Both the position numbers and the translations under genes were made by a program. DNA of 64,000 nucleotides from Methylovulum sp. (GTDB taxonomy: Bacteria > Pseudomonadota > Gammaproteobacteria > Methylococcales > Methylomonadaceae), in NCBI GenBank assembly GCA_030653435.1, contig JAURZI010000151.1, forward strand, positions 1-64,000. Reading direction: 5' to 3'. Positions 1-8,242 of this stretch are shown here, in pieces. Below the pieces are notes generated by a model. It ran no database searches, had not been told where the DNA came from, and was given only the letters and a program-made list of their open reading frames with translations. Every line of letters begins with the position of its first letter. Positions within the stretch are counted from its first letter, which is position 1.

Positions 1-114
1 ACTTCTTACTTGTGCTTTGATAGCTGGGAGCATCTGCTCGATTTTATGCTGGAGGGCTGGTCTTATAACCCGAAAAGCCCAATTGTTCGACCCCCAAAGC
101 CGGAAATAGGGTAG
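1..114 (+). CDS. 3' end of a truncated ORF, possibly a transposase
   Basis: An open frame runs in from the left edge and stops at TAG 112-114, giving 37 residues (starting TSYLCFDSWEHLL). The pattern of an aromatic-rich stretch followed by a helix ending FMLEGW and a short proline-rich tail resembles the C-termini of some DDE transposases, but too little is present to name a family. No start lies in the window. Confidence 0.3.
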   Translation, partial: TSYLCFDSWEHLLDFMLEGWSYNPKSPIVRPPKPEIG

Positions 115-598
115 CTTGGGGTCATAATGAGAATTGCTGGCACTAAATGGCACGCATGTATCAACACAAAAATAATGGCAGGGGCATGCTAATCTTTGGC
201 CGACAGAACCTTACGGTTTTATGTAAGGCGAAAACTTGGCAGATAAAGGTTAGCTATAAGGTCAAGCTTTCGGTTTTTTGGCTCTACAAAAGAGTCAGAC
301 ACATAAAGAGGGAGTTAACCGTTCGGTCTGAGCCCTGCGACGAAGCTCAAGGGGGGGCTGCCGTGAAGATGGGCGTTAAATCATACAAGGTTCGACAAAC
401 ACACTACGTATGGCTCGACTTACAATAACCTAAAACTTGCCTGTTCTGAAGATAGCTGGCTTACACCAGAACAAGTATGTTTTTACGCCCATAAATAGAG
501 ATATCCGCCTGACCAAGCAATGGAAAAACGCGAACAAAACCACACAAACACCCTGTCTGTTATATTAAATTAGATACTGCATCCAAGGGCCGCACCCA
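115..598. other. Non-coding stretch, nothing recognised
   Basis: There is an open frame of 93 codons on the plus strand (147-428), but its translation is basic and low in recognisable motifs. No convincing ribosome site precedes it. It may be the untranslated end of the element whose gene ends at 114. No RNA gene or terminator was seen. Confidence 0.3.
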
Positions 599-961
599 TC
601 AGGATTCGGTTTTTTTCCGCAAACGTTCAGCCAAAACCCGCATGATATTCAATGCGAAATAAGGATGCTCTTGAACCAGGAAATTGAAATATTTTTCATT
701 AATGGCAACAACCTCGCAATCAGTTTTAGCCGTGGCGTTTGCGTACCTGACATTGCCATCAATTAACGCCATCTCGCCAAAAATCTCCCCCGCACCTACG
801 GTAATCAAAGTCTTATCACCCAACGTGACCACCACTTCACCTGACTTGACAAAATACATAACCTCGCCTCGCTGCCCGGCTTCGAATATTTTTTGACCTG
901 CGGAATAGCTTTCAGTATGCTCATCGTTTGTCAAGATATTAAAATTAGTATGTAGTGGCAT
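599..961 (-). CDS. Single-domain cyclic nucleotide-binding protein
   Basis: The 120-residue product is essentially one cNMP-binding beta-roll of the CRP/PKA regulatory-subunit fold. Residues about 18-110 cover the domain. The phosphate-binding cassette is visible as GEMALIDGNVRYANATA, with the family's Glu and Arg in place. There is no C-terminal helix-turn-helix, so unlike CRP it should not bind DNA itself; it would act by protein contact or as a ligand sensor. It is monocistronic on the minus strand, and a good AGGA-type ribosome site sits just before the ATG. It lies downstream of hemY with a gap of about 108 bases and is probably separate from that operon. The family is clear; the partner is unknown. 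Confidence 0.8.
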   Translation of the reverse strand: MPLHTNFNILTNDEHTESYSAGQKIFEAGQRGEVMYFVKSGEVVVTLGDKTLITVGAGEIFGEMALIDGNVRYANATAKTDCEVVAINEKYFNFLVQEHPYFALNIMRVLAERLRKKTES

Positions 962-1069
962 GACAAGGATTCTCCTTCAATTAACGGGTGAATATTACGC
1001 CTAAATGAAGGCAAATGAGTTTTGGGGTATTGTCTAGGCTCCTCAAGCTATGGGCGATCACACCAGGCA

Positions 1070-2302
1070 TTAAGCGGATATCGTGCCGATACGGCTGACA
1101 ATTTCGCTAGATGCCAGCTCTAACCCATTTTTGTAACATTGGCTGGCACTATCTTTGTCGCCCTGAGCAAACAACAGGTCACCAAGCAATTGATATGCCT
1201 GGACCGTAGGCTCAACAGCAATGCTTTTTGTTAAATAAGCCTGCGCTTTCTCGGCATTGGCGCATCGAATGCTCAGCTTACCCAAAATTGCCAGTAAAAC
1301 GGCATCGTCTTCATGCAAAGATAACCATCGCTCTGCCATTGCCAACTGTTTATACATATCCCGTGACTCTATGTTGCCGTACAAAGCCAGCAACGTTGTA
1401 TCCCAGTTCACCGACAACGCAACAGCCAGTTCGTCCTCAACCAGAAAACCCGATCTCGCACTGATCATCGCTGCAAAATAAATGGCTGATACACCGGATA
1501 TCTTTCTAATGTAATTAGGAATTTCCAACCATAATGCCTGTATGACATCAGTATTGCCCGTCTCCGCTGATTGCTTCAATAATTTGCAGAATGCTTCCGT
1601 TTCCAGCAATTTGATTTCCGCCTCCATCAATACCTTGTTCTTATGCAATGATGGCAACAATTTACGTATACCTTCCCAATCGCCAATATGTTGGTAAGTC
1701 TGGTGTAACAACTTTAAAACACTGGCGTGCGTAGGTTCAATTGAATGCAGTTTAGTAAGCGTGGCCAGCGCCTGGTCGAACTCATTGCCCGACAAATGCA
1801 GCTCTGCCTGTGTAAGCCCTATCGCTACACCAGAATCTGGCGATTGGTCGGCAGCTTTTTTCAGATATTCATCCCTTTTGTCAAATGCGCCGCGCGACTG
1901 TGCCGCCTTAGCAGCAGTCAAATAATGCAGCAGCGGCGCACCACTATGGGAGGCATGCTTAATCAGCACCTGCTCCGCTTTTTCCCAATTACCTTCTGCG
2001 GTATCCACTAGGCCTGCAATCAATGCTTCCTGGGAACGGTTAAATTTTACCGCACTCCCCCTACGCTTTAGCTGGCTGGGCAACCTAAACAAATATCCTA
2101 GGGTTCTGAAGAAAAAATAGAGCACAAAAAAAACGATGATCAACGTGACGGCAAATACCGCCAGCGTGGTCTCCAAAGACCAATGCCCTATGCCGATCAA
2201 CACATAACCCGGCGTGTCAAATCCTTGCAACCAGTTATTGACAAAAAAGCTAGCGGCAACAGCGAAAAGCAAAGAGCATAGAAAATAAATTACTGTTCTC
2301 AT
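1070..2302 (-). CDS. hemY: HemY, TPR membrane protein of the heme operon
   Basis: The 410-residue protein has two N-terminal membrane segments (about 5-24 and 43-67), then the HemY_N region, then helical TPR-like repeats to the C-terminus (for example around LLGDLLFAQGDKDSASQCY). This matches proteobacterial HemY, an inner-membrane TPR protein encoded with hemX and hemD. Despite the name it is unrelated to Bacillus HemY (protoporphyrinogen oxidase). Its role, probably in coordinating heme-pathway enzymes, is inferred. The start codon overlaps the hemX stop by one base at 2302, indicating translational coupling as the last gene of hemC-hemD-hemX-hemY. Confidence 0.92.
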   Translation of the reverse strand: MRTVIYFLCSLLFAVAASFFVNNWLQGFDTPGYVLIGIGHWSLETTLAVFAVTLIIVFFVLYFFFRTLGYLFRLPSQLKRRGSAVKFNRSQEALIAGLVDTAEGNWEKAEQVLIKHASHSGAPLLHYLTAAKAAQSRGAFDKRDEYLKKAADQSPDSGVAIGLTQAELHLSGNEFDQALATLTKLHSIEPTHASVLKLLHQTYQHIGDWEGIRKLLPSLHKNKVLMEAEIKLLETEAFCKLLKQSAETGNTDVIQALWLEIPNYIRKISGVSAIYFAAMISARSGFLVEDELAVALSVNWDTTLLALYGNIESRDMYKQLAMAERWLSLHEDDAVLLAILGKLSIRCANAEKAQAYLTKSIAVEPTVQAYQLLGDLLFAQGDKDSASQCYKNGLELASSEIVSRIGTISA

Positions 2303-3546
2303 TATTGCTGCTCGGATTGTTCCACGACAGGCGACTGAGCTTCTTCAGACGGCGTTGCGGATTCAATGACTACCGGTGGCTTAGGCTGATTTGGAGCCGA
2401 CGGGGCTATAGCTGCTGCATGTGGCGATACTTCTTCGCCCAGGCTCTGGTCCGTCTCCAACCTCAGCTTGGCAATATCCTTGAGCATTTTAAGGGACTGA
2501 CTAATATCGGGAAATTGACTGTGTATTTTAATCTGGCTCAGGCGATCGAGTTCGGCGATCATCGCCCTGTGTTCATCGTTTTTGGTGAAATGCTGGCCTA
2601 TCCAGTTTTTTGCATCCATCAAACTGGTTTGGTAAATTTCCTCGTTATGCTCAACCAAGGCGATTTTAGCCATTTCAAGCTTTACCCTTAATTGTTCGCG
2701 AATAAACTCCGCCTGTTCGGGCGTGATAATCGCAGTGACCGGCTGATCCGTGTGTTTGATCGTCACTATACCTTCGAGCTGCGCTAAGGCTGAATCCAAC
2801 AGACCATGATCCGCCTCGGTTTTATCCGCATGATCGTGTATTTCTGTAGACGGCGATAATGGTTTTCCAGAATAGGGCAAAAACAGCGCTAACTTATCGA
2901 CCTGGGCTTCAAGCGTTTGCAACAAGGCATACATGCCGACAGTATCGGGCACGTGGATATTGCGGATAACGGCAATGTCCTTAGCGATCTGTTCACGCAC
3001 TTTAAAGACACCGGCATCACCGCTTTCCCGCAAACGCTGGTCGGCGGCTTCCAATGCTTCGCGGGTGGTGTTGACATCTCCCACCAAATGCAACCGCTCA
3101 TTGGCGACGCTTAATAAATATTCCGCGTCAGCCACTAACCAGTCACCGCGGGTTTTGCCTAGCTGCCGTTGTATGCGTTGCACAGCTTCATTTAGCTCCT
3201 TTCGCGTGCTGTCCAGCTTATCATTATGTAACTGCGAAAAATCTGCGAGCGTTTTTGTGAAATGTAGATCTTTATTGCCTATATTGGCCTCTAACGCGGC
3301 CAACTGGTTTTGGATGGCGACAAGCTGATCCTGATAATCAGCTATCTGTTTTGACATCTGGCCTTTGACTTCCCCTCCCAGGCCTTCTTGACGATCCCGC
3401 AACTGCATAAAGAGATAAAAACCCGCACCGGCCACACCAACAATAATGAGCAAAATAATGACGCCAAACCAGAATCCGTTGCGCGACCGATGGGCTCGCT
3501 TAGTTTCGCCCATTTCTTGTTCTTGTTGTTCACTCAATTCTGCCAC
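2302..3546 (-). CDS. hemX: HemX, membrane protein of the heme operon
   Basis: The 414-residue product has a polar N-terminus, one membrane anchor (about 26-48, FGVIILLIIVGVAGAGFYLF), a long coiled-coil stretch (about 60-140) and a helical C-terminal domain, ending in a proline- and alanine-rich tail. This is the HemX architecture. The family is often mislabelled uroporphyrinogen-III methyltransferase, but no methylase motif is visible. It lies one base after the hemD stop and directly overlaps hemY. The exact function is unknown; it probably scaffolds late heme enzymes at the membrane. Confidence 0.92.
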   Translation of the reverse strand: MAELSEQQEQEMGETKRAHRSRNGFWFGVIILLIIVGVAGAGFYLFMQLRDRQEGLGGEVKGQMSKQIADYQDQLVAIQNQLAALEANIGNKDLHFTKTLADFSQLHNDKLDSTRKELNEAVQRIQRQLGKTRGDWLVADAEYLLSVANERLHLVGDVNTTREALEAADQRLRESGDAGVFKVREQIAKDIAVIRNIHVPDTVGMYALLQTLEAQVDKLALFLPYSGKPLSPSTEIHDHADKTEADHGLLDSALAQLEGIVTIKHTDQPVTAIITPEQAEFIREQLRVKLEMAKIALVEHNEEIYQTSLMDAKNWIGQHFTKNDEHRAMIAELDRLSQIKIHSQFPDISQSLKMLKDIAKLRLETDQSLGEEVSPHAAAIAPSAPNQPKPPVVIESATPSEEAQSPVVEQSEQQ

Positions 3547-3547
3547 G

Positions 3548-4324
3548 CTATTCCCCCGTTAAACACTTTGTTACCGCCTCAAGAATTGCTGCATCGGATG
3601 GACCCGCCGCCACAACAATTTGTTTACATCCTATATCCGCAGCCATTTGCGCGATTCTATCGCTAACAACTATTAAGTGTATCGCGAATAATCGCTGGTG
3701 ATAATGTTCACCCAGCATCAGCAATAAATTCTGTAATGCTTCACCGCTAGTGACCGTCACGGCATCAAGCTTGCGCTGGGCGAGCAAGGACAGCACGCCT
3801 GAACAATCAACAGCAGGGATAATCCTTTTATAGACATCCAAATAATCAACACTTGCGCCTCTGCCACGCAATACCGTAGCCAGTTCTTCGCGTCCGCCTT
3901 CGCCGCGTACGATCAGGAAAGCCTGACCATCAACCTGTTGCATTTGCGGCATGGCCAACAATGCTTCGCTGTTATAACCCTGTTCTGGCAGCACATCGAC
4001 CGGCAAGCCTGCATGCACCATAGCTTGCGCCGTTGCCGCACCGATCGCAGCAAAACGCGTATGCGGTGTGTGCGGCATTCTACCACCATCTAAATAGTAA
4101 TTGTGCATAGTTACTGCATTGGCACTGACAAAAACCAGCCATTGAAATGTGTCCAGAATTGCCAAACTGCGCTTAATTTTATCGGCATCGTCAACCGCAG
4201 CAATTTCCAAGGTTGGCAAGCGAACCGCCACGCCGCCCTGCTGTAAAATCAAACGACTGAGATTATCCGCCTGATGTGCAGGGCGTGTGACCAAAATATG
4301 CGCGCCGTTCAAAACCGCCATCAA
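3548..4324 (-). CDS. hemD: Uroporphyrinogen-III synthase
   Basis: HemD cyclises hydroxymethylbilane with inversion of ring D to give uroporphyrinogen III, the branch point to heme, siroheme and cobalamin. At 258 residues the length is typical. The bi-lobed pattern is visible: an N-terminal lobe beginning [13 protein letters not shown], a mid segment [12 protein letters not shown], and a C-terminal lobe with [15 protein letters not shown], matching the family's T-S-x-x-A element. The gene starts four bases inside hemC (4321-4324), so the two are translationally coupled and catalyse consecutive steps. Confidence 0.95.
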   Translation of the reverse strand: MMAVLNGAHILVTRPAHQADNLSRLILQQGGVAVRLPTLEIAAVDDADKIKRSLAILDTFQWLVFVSANAVTMHNYYLDGGRMPHTPHTRFAAIGAATAQAMVHAGLPVDVLPEQGYNSEALLAMPQMQQVDGQAFLIVRGEGGREELATVLRGRGASVDYLDVYKRIIPAVDCSGVLSLLAQRKLDAVTVTSGEALQNLLLMLGEHYHQRLFAIHLIVVSDRIAQMAADIGCKQIVVAAGPSDAAILEAVTKCLTGE

Positions 4325-5292
4325 TCAAACAAGGCCTGTAAAATCTTATCAGCACCCTGGGCCAGCAAATCTTCGGCGACCAGACGCCCGATAACTTCCG
4401 GCTGTTCGGGATCACCCCGGTATGCGCTACGATACAACACACTACCGTCAGGATTACCCACCAAACCACGCATGAACAAGCGACCATCTTCCCTGATGGC
4501 ATACCCGGCGATAGGCACTTGGCAGCCGCCGTGTAAACGCGCATTCATCGCTCTTTCGGCAGCGACACACATTCCGGTCTCGCCATCGTGCAGCACGGCT
4601 AGCAAGGCATTGATTTCATCATCGTCACTACGGCATTCTATGCCTATAGCGCCCTGCCCTATCGCCGGCAAGCTGACGGTAACATCCAGGCATTGCGTGA
4701 TGCGCGCCGCCATACCCAAGCGCTTTAAACCTGCTGAAGCCAGGATAATAGCGTCATAGTCTCCTGCATCCAGCTTGGCCAAACGAGTATTGACGTTGCC
4801 ACGTAGCGACAGGATTTCAGCACCAGGGAACTTTTCTTTGATCTGACATTGCCTGCGTAAACTGGAAGTGCCGATTCTGGCGTTGGCAGGCAAGTCAGCG
4901 ATAGACGCGTAAGTGTTCGAAATGAAGGCGTCCGTCGGATCTTCCCGCGGCAAGATAGCCGACAGACGCAGGCCTGCCGGAAAATCTACCGGCACGTCTT
5001 TCATTGAATGCACGGCAATATCCGCAATACCTTCCAGCATGCCCTGCTCCAGCTCTTTGACAAACAAGCCTTTGCCACCAATTTTAGCCAAAGGCGCATC
5101 CAGAATTTTATCCCCCCGCGTCACCATTTTAACCAGCTCGGTTGTGACATCGGGAAATGCGGCTACTAAACATTCTGCAACATGTTCTGCTTGCCATAAC
5201 GCTAACGGGCTTTGCCGTGTGGCAATACGGATAATTTTTTTAGCCAAGACCAACCCTCTTTTCAAAAAAGTAAACGCTGTTATTGTAACCAA
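4321..5292 (-). CDS. hemC: Hydroxymethylbilane synthase (porphobilinogen deaminase)
   Basis: HemC polymerises four porphobilinogens into hydroxymethylbilane. Diagnostic stretches are [14 protein letters not shown] at the N-terminus, GTSSLRRQ in the active-site loop, and LHGGCQVP, whose cysteine carries the dipyrromethane cofactor. The longest frame gives 323 residues with an odd hydrophobic extension. A TTG at 5247, preceded by a GAGGG ribosome site, would start the protein at [12 protein letters not shown] and give about 308 residues, the usual family size. That start is more likely. It is the first gene of the heme operon. Confidence 0.96.
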   Translation of the reverse strand: MVTITAFTFLKRGLVLAKKIIRIATRQSPLALWQAEHVAECLVAAFPDVTTELVKMVTRGDKILDAPLAKIGGKGLFVKELEQGMLEGIADIAVHSMKDVPVDFPAGLRLSAILPREDPTDAFISNTYASIADLPANARIGTSSLRRQCQIKEKFPGAEILSLRGNVNTRLAKLDAGDYDAIILASAGLKRLGMAARITQCLDVTVSLPAIGQGAIGIECRSDDDEINALLAVLHDGETGMCVAAERAMNARLHGGCQVPIAGYAIREDGRLFMRGLVGNPDGSVLYRSAYRGDPEQPEVIGRLVAEDLLAQGADKILQALFD

Positions 5293-5581
5293 TTAAATTA
5301 CTGACGTATTGCTGGATTTCATTTCCCCATAACACTGGAGAGACAAGACCTGAGTCACCGGATAATAAAACCCTGTCAAGTTCCCCGCATCTGCAAGCTC
5401 TGACAAGGGACAGTCATGTTCCGGCAAAAACCAGCTTCTATCATCCTAACCAGATGCCAATAAATCTAATAAATAGATATATTTATCTCATTATATCGTT
5501 TTATTAAAAATAAAAGTCGCCTTACTATAGCCCCACCAGCAAACAAAAGGTTTTTCATGAAAGCGTCTCCTGCTCTCTGAG
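5293..5581. other. Intergenic region between divergent hemC and the EAL-like gene
   Basis: No gene is supported here. A seven-codon frame (ATG 5557 to TGA 5580, MKASPAL) lies immediately before a strong terminator and could be a leader peptide or chance. An AT-rich stretch around 5460-5515 could hold promoters for either side, but no clear -35/-10 pair stood out. Confidence 0.3.
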
Positions 5582-5606
5582 GCGGGCTATGCGGCCCGCT
5601 TTTTTT
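5582..5606 (+). terminator. Rho-independent terminator upstream of the EAL-like gene
   Basis: A perfect stem GCGGGC/GCCCGC with loop TATGCG is followed by seven T residues (5600-5606). No annotated gene ends here, so it either terminates a short RNA from the 5293-5581 region or acts as an attenuator 41 bases before the ATG at 5647. Confidence 0.7.
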
Positions 5607-5646
5607 GCTGATCTTTTTTATTGACCTATACAGCAAGGAAATAATT

Positions 5647-6510
5647 ATGCCATTACAGCAATTAGTGAACCATTTCAATGACCGGTTCGAGAAAGAGCAT
5701 CATTCCAATTTTCGCCCTTTTATTTTGGAAAACGGCTTGGTCAGCGGGCTGTTTGGGCCGATCCGTATCGGTAGCGTTTTTTCACCAATCCGCGCAGCAG
5801 CCGACAACAGTTTGTTGGCAGGACATGCCGCGCAACTGTCTGTTTCACCTCACCATCATGGTTTACAAGACACACAAACCGGTGATTTTGGCTCCGTACT
5901 GACCGACGCGATCAAACAACCGGTCGATTTCCAATCTATCATCAATCTTGACCGTTTGTGCCGCACAGTGCATATGTTGAACTACCTGCCATACTCACAT
6001 AACGGCGGCGTGCTTTTTTTGGATGTGGATCCAAGGCATATCCTTGGCGTCGAACAGAACCACGGCGTCTATTTTGAAGAAATCATCGTCAAATGCGGCC
6101 TCGCGACAAAAAACGTCGTCATTTCCATGACGGTCAATAATTTCTATGCTTTGCACCATGGCCAATTACTGGAAGGTTTGAACAACTATCGCGGACGCGG
6201 ATACCAAATAGCGCTTAACATCGGCAATCTGTACTCAGCCAATGGCTTGGTCGATTTGATTGCGAAATTATCGCCGAATTACCTGCGTGCAAATGTACCA
6301 GGCGCTAAAGATAACGCCCCAGACACCGAAATCATTTGGCCTTCGGCACTAAAGGCATTAAAAGAGTTGCAGGGCTTGGTCGGCGGCAAAACCATACTGC
6401 AACAGGTTGACCAAAAAGAACAGGCCTTCATCGCTACGGCGGTAGGGTTTGACCTGGTCCAAGGCCATTATTACGACACAGTGTCCGTGGATCATTTGAG
6501 GTGCCTATAA
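5647..6510 (+). CDS. Degenerate EAL-domain protein
   Basis: The ATG at 5647 (MPLQQLVNHF) is chosen because AAGGAAATAATT precedes it; an upstream in-frame start at 5605 would lie inside the terminator. The 287-residue product has a unique N-terminal part (about 1-95), then an EAL-like TIM-barrel half with LDVDPRHIL, a strand-helix pattern, LSPNYLRANVPG and GFDLVQGHYY, which parallels the usual D-x-A-Q-G-Y-x-x end. The catalytic E-A-L triplet and most metal ligands of c-di-GMP phosphodiesterases are not visible. It is therefore probably a non-catalytic binding or regulatory EAL domain, or a decaying gene. The C-terminus ends abruptly next to an acetyltransferase fragment. Confidence 0.6.
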   Translation: MPLQQLVNHFNDRFEKEHHSNFRPFILENGLVSGLFGPIRIGSVFSPIRAAADNSLLAGHAAQLSVSPHHHGLQDTQTGDFGSVLTDAIKQPVDFQSIINLDRLCRTVHMLNYLPYSHNGGVLFLDVDPRHILGVEQNHGVYFEEIIVKCGLATKNVVISMTVNNFYALHHGQLLEGLNNYRGRGYQIALNIGNLYSANGLVDLIAKLSPNYLRANVPGAKDNAPDTEIIWPSALKALKELQGLVGGKTILQQVDQKEQAFIATAVGFDLVQGHYYDTVSVDHLRCL

Positions 6511-6695
6511 CGCCGTCCGCCGAAGAGCCTGTTGGCATTGTGCATATCGAACCGCATGTTTGGATCGGGGTCAATATTCTGAAATCAACAACGATAGGCG
6601 CCCGCTCACTTATCGCGTCAGGCGGCATGGTGACCAAGGATATTCCAAGGTTTGCAATAGGCAAAGGTTGTACCCGCCGTTTTTACTACCGATGA
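6501..6695 (+). pseudogene. C-terminal fragment of a left-handed beta-helix (hexapeptide) acetyltransferase
   Basis: The 64-codon frame translates to a hexapeptide-repeat C-terminus: HIEPHVWIGVNI, then STTIGARSLIASGG, then MVTKDIPRFAIGKG. Complete family members are about 180-220 residues. Here the N-terminal domain is missing, and about two residues appear lost between WIGVN and ILK relative to the usual spacing. It abuts and overlaps the end of the EAL-like gene, so a deletion or recombination joined the two. Probably non-functional. Confidence 0.6.
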
Positions 6696-6911
6696 AAATA
6701 TTTATTGGGCTGGCAACCACCCTTTAAAAAGCAAGGGCAAAATTTTATCTTTCCAAGTATAACAAGGCGTGACCACACCGCTGCCCCCAACTTGCCGGTA
6801 AATACGCAAAGAACTAGGGGCATTGGTCTGACCCAGTGCCCGTTCAGGACGCCCAGCCTAGCAACACGCCAGGATTGGGCCGTGATAGTGAAAACAGCCC
6901 GTGGCCGCAGC

Positions 6912-8213
6912 TTAGAAGCTGATATTACCCTGCACCCACAGTTTTTGCGTATCTGTGCTGGGTGCAGCGTAAGCGGCGGTATCGCCGGCGTTGTACACAG
7001 CATATTTCGCAAGCACGGAATAATGTTTGCCGAATTTTTTAAGCACCTGAAAATTCCATTCATTGCCGTAATCAAAACGCCCGGTATCATCTGAGAAATC
7101 ATGATAAACACCGGTAACCACCAGATCTCCGCGTTGAAACGGAACCATAACCGTGCCGAACACGTCACGGATACCGTTGGCCGGTGTTTGCAGGAATAAA
7201 TCCGCCCAACCCTGGAACGCATGGTTAGTGCCTAGCGGCGTATCAAAGGTCTTATTCAGGCCGGAACCGTCCAATTGCTCCATCGCACCCGAAAAAATGA
7301 CGTTATAGGCGCTAAACCCGCCCATCAAATTGATACGGTCGGCATCATAAGGTGTCGCGCCATGACCGTAGTCGCTTTGGTGGCCCCATTCCGCCGTATA
7401 GACCACGCCATAATGTTCGCTGAGCTTGTACGAGTCTAACGGCTTTGCACAACAAGTTGCACGTAAGCCATAGGTTTGGCTGGATTTTTCCATCGTCACC
7501 GGCTCGTTAATATCGGTGTAATCCAGCCAATAGCCGTAACCGATGACATTACCGAAATCCCCCATCTTGTAATTGACGTTCAATATCGGTGCTTCGATAT
7601 GCTCGGTGGTACCTGTAAACGTTTGTACCGTACCGATATAGCCCGCGTTGACTACCAGACCGAACAGCGTCTGGTTGGCATGCGTGAGCAGCACCGCATC
7701 ATAAGTCGTTTCCATTTGCCGCCAACCGACGTTGCCGATAAATCGGTCATCATCCAGCTTGATGCGCTGCCTGCCGACTTTGAGGATATTATCGGCAATG
7801 CCGGTATAAGCGACCCAGAACTGGTTCAGCTCGCTACGGTCCGGGTCAGCCACTTTTGAGTACAGCGGATTACCGGTAGGCAGCGTATCATTGTATTCAT
7901 CCTGCATCGCCAGATTGCCTTCATATTCGGCATAACCCTGGAAATCATGAAATACCGGCGTCAAAAAGCCCAGGCGCAAACGCGCCGTGTTGGCATTCGC
8001 CGTTTCGGCAACGCCGGCATCCTGATTGACGTTCTCATAGCGATAATTCAGATCGAACTTAATCGCGCCGTTATGGCCGTAATGGTAAAAATTAAGCGCG
8101 TCCTCAATGTCCTGCGTCAATCCGGCAGATGCCGGAGCACTCGCGACAGTCATCGACAATAGCACTGCGGCGGATACCGAAACGGACAGGTTTCTTCGTT
8201 GTTGCTTAGGCAT
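6912..8213 (-). CDS. Alginate-export-type outer-membrane porin of the nitrate operon
   Basis: The 433-residue product has a signal peptide (about 1-30, with cleavage near ASAGLTQD). Alternating amphipathic strands follow and run to a C-terminal phenylalanine (QGNISF), the signature of beta-barrels handled by BAM. Segments such as LRLGFLTPVFHDFQGYAEYEG and VGRQRIKLDDDRFIGNVGWRQ resemble the alginate-export/OprD-like barrel family. It starts 29 bases after the double-ATPase gene and is on the same strand as nrtA and nrtB. The inference is that it lets nitrate or another anion across the outer membrane to the periplasmic NrtA; alginate as substrate is unlikely in this context. Confidence 0.8.
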   Translation of the reverse strand: MPKQQRRNLSVSVSAAVLLSMTVASAPASAGLTQDIEDALNFYHYGHNGAIKFDLNYRYENVNQDAGVAETANANTARLRLGFLTPVFHDFQGYAEYEGNLAMQDEYNDTLPTGNPLYSKVADPDRSELNQFWVAYTGIADNILKVGRQRIKLDDDRFIGNVGWRQMETTYDAVLLTHANQTLFGLVVNAGYIGTVQTFTGTTEHIEAPILNVNYKMGDFGNVIGYGYWLDYTDINEPVTMEKSSQTYGLRATCCAKPLDSYKLSEHYGVVYTAEWGHQSDYGHGATPYDADRINLMGGFSAYNVIFSGAMEQLDGSGLNKTFDTPLGTNHAFQGWADLFLQTPANGIRDVFGTVMVPFQRGDLVVTGVYHDFSDDTGRFDYGNEWNFQVLKKFGKHYSVLAKYAVYNAGDTAAYAAPSTDTQKLWVQGNISF

Positions 8214-8242
8214 AAAGCCCCCTTGGTTTAATGAAAAGATAG

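Noticed and set aside
147-428. 93-codon ORF at the left end
   Set aside because: No ribosome site, no family resemblance and a composition unlike neighbouring genes; it may be untranslated DNA of an insertion element.
2302-3546. Uroporphyrinogen-III C-methyltransferase activity for HemX
   Set aside because: This common automatic label is not supported: the protein is a membrane-anchored coiled-coil chain with no SAM-binding motif.
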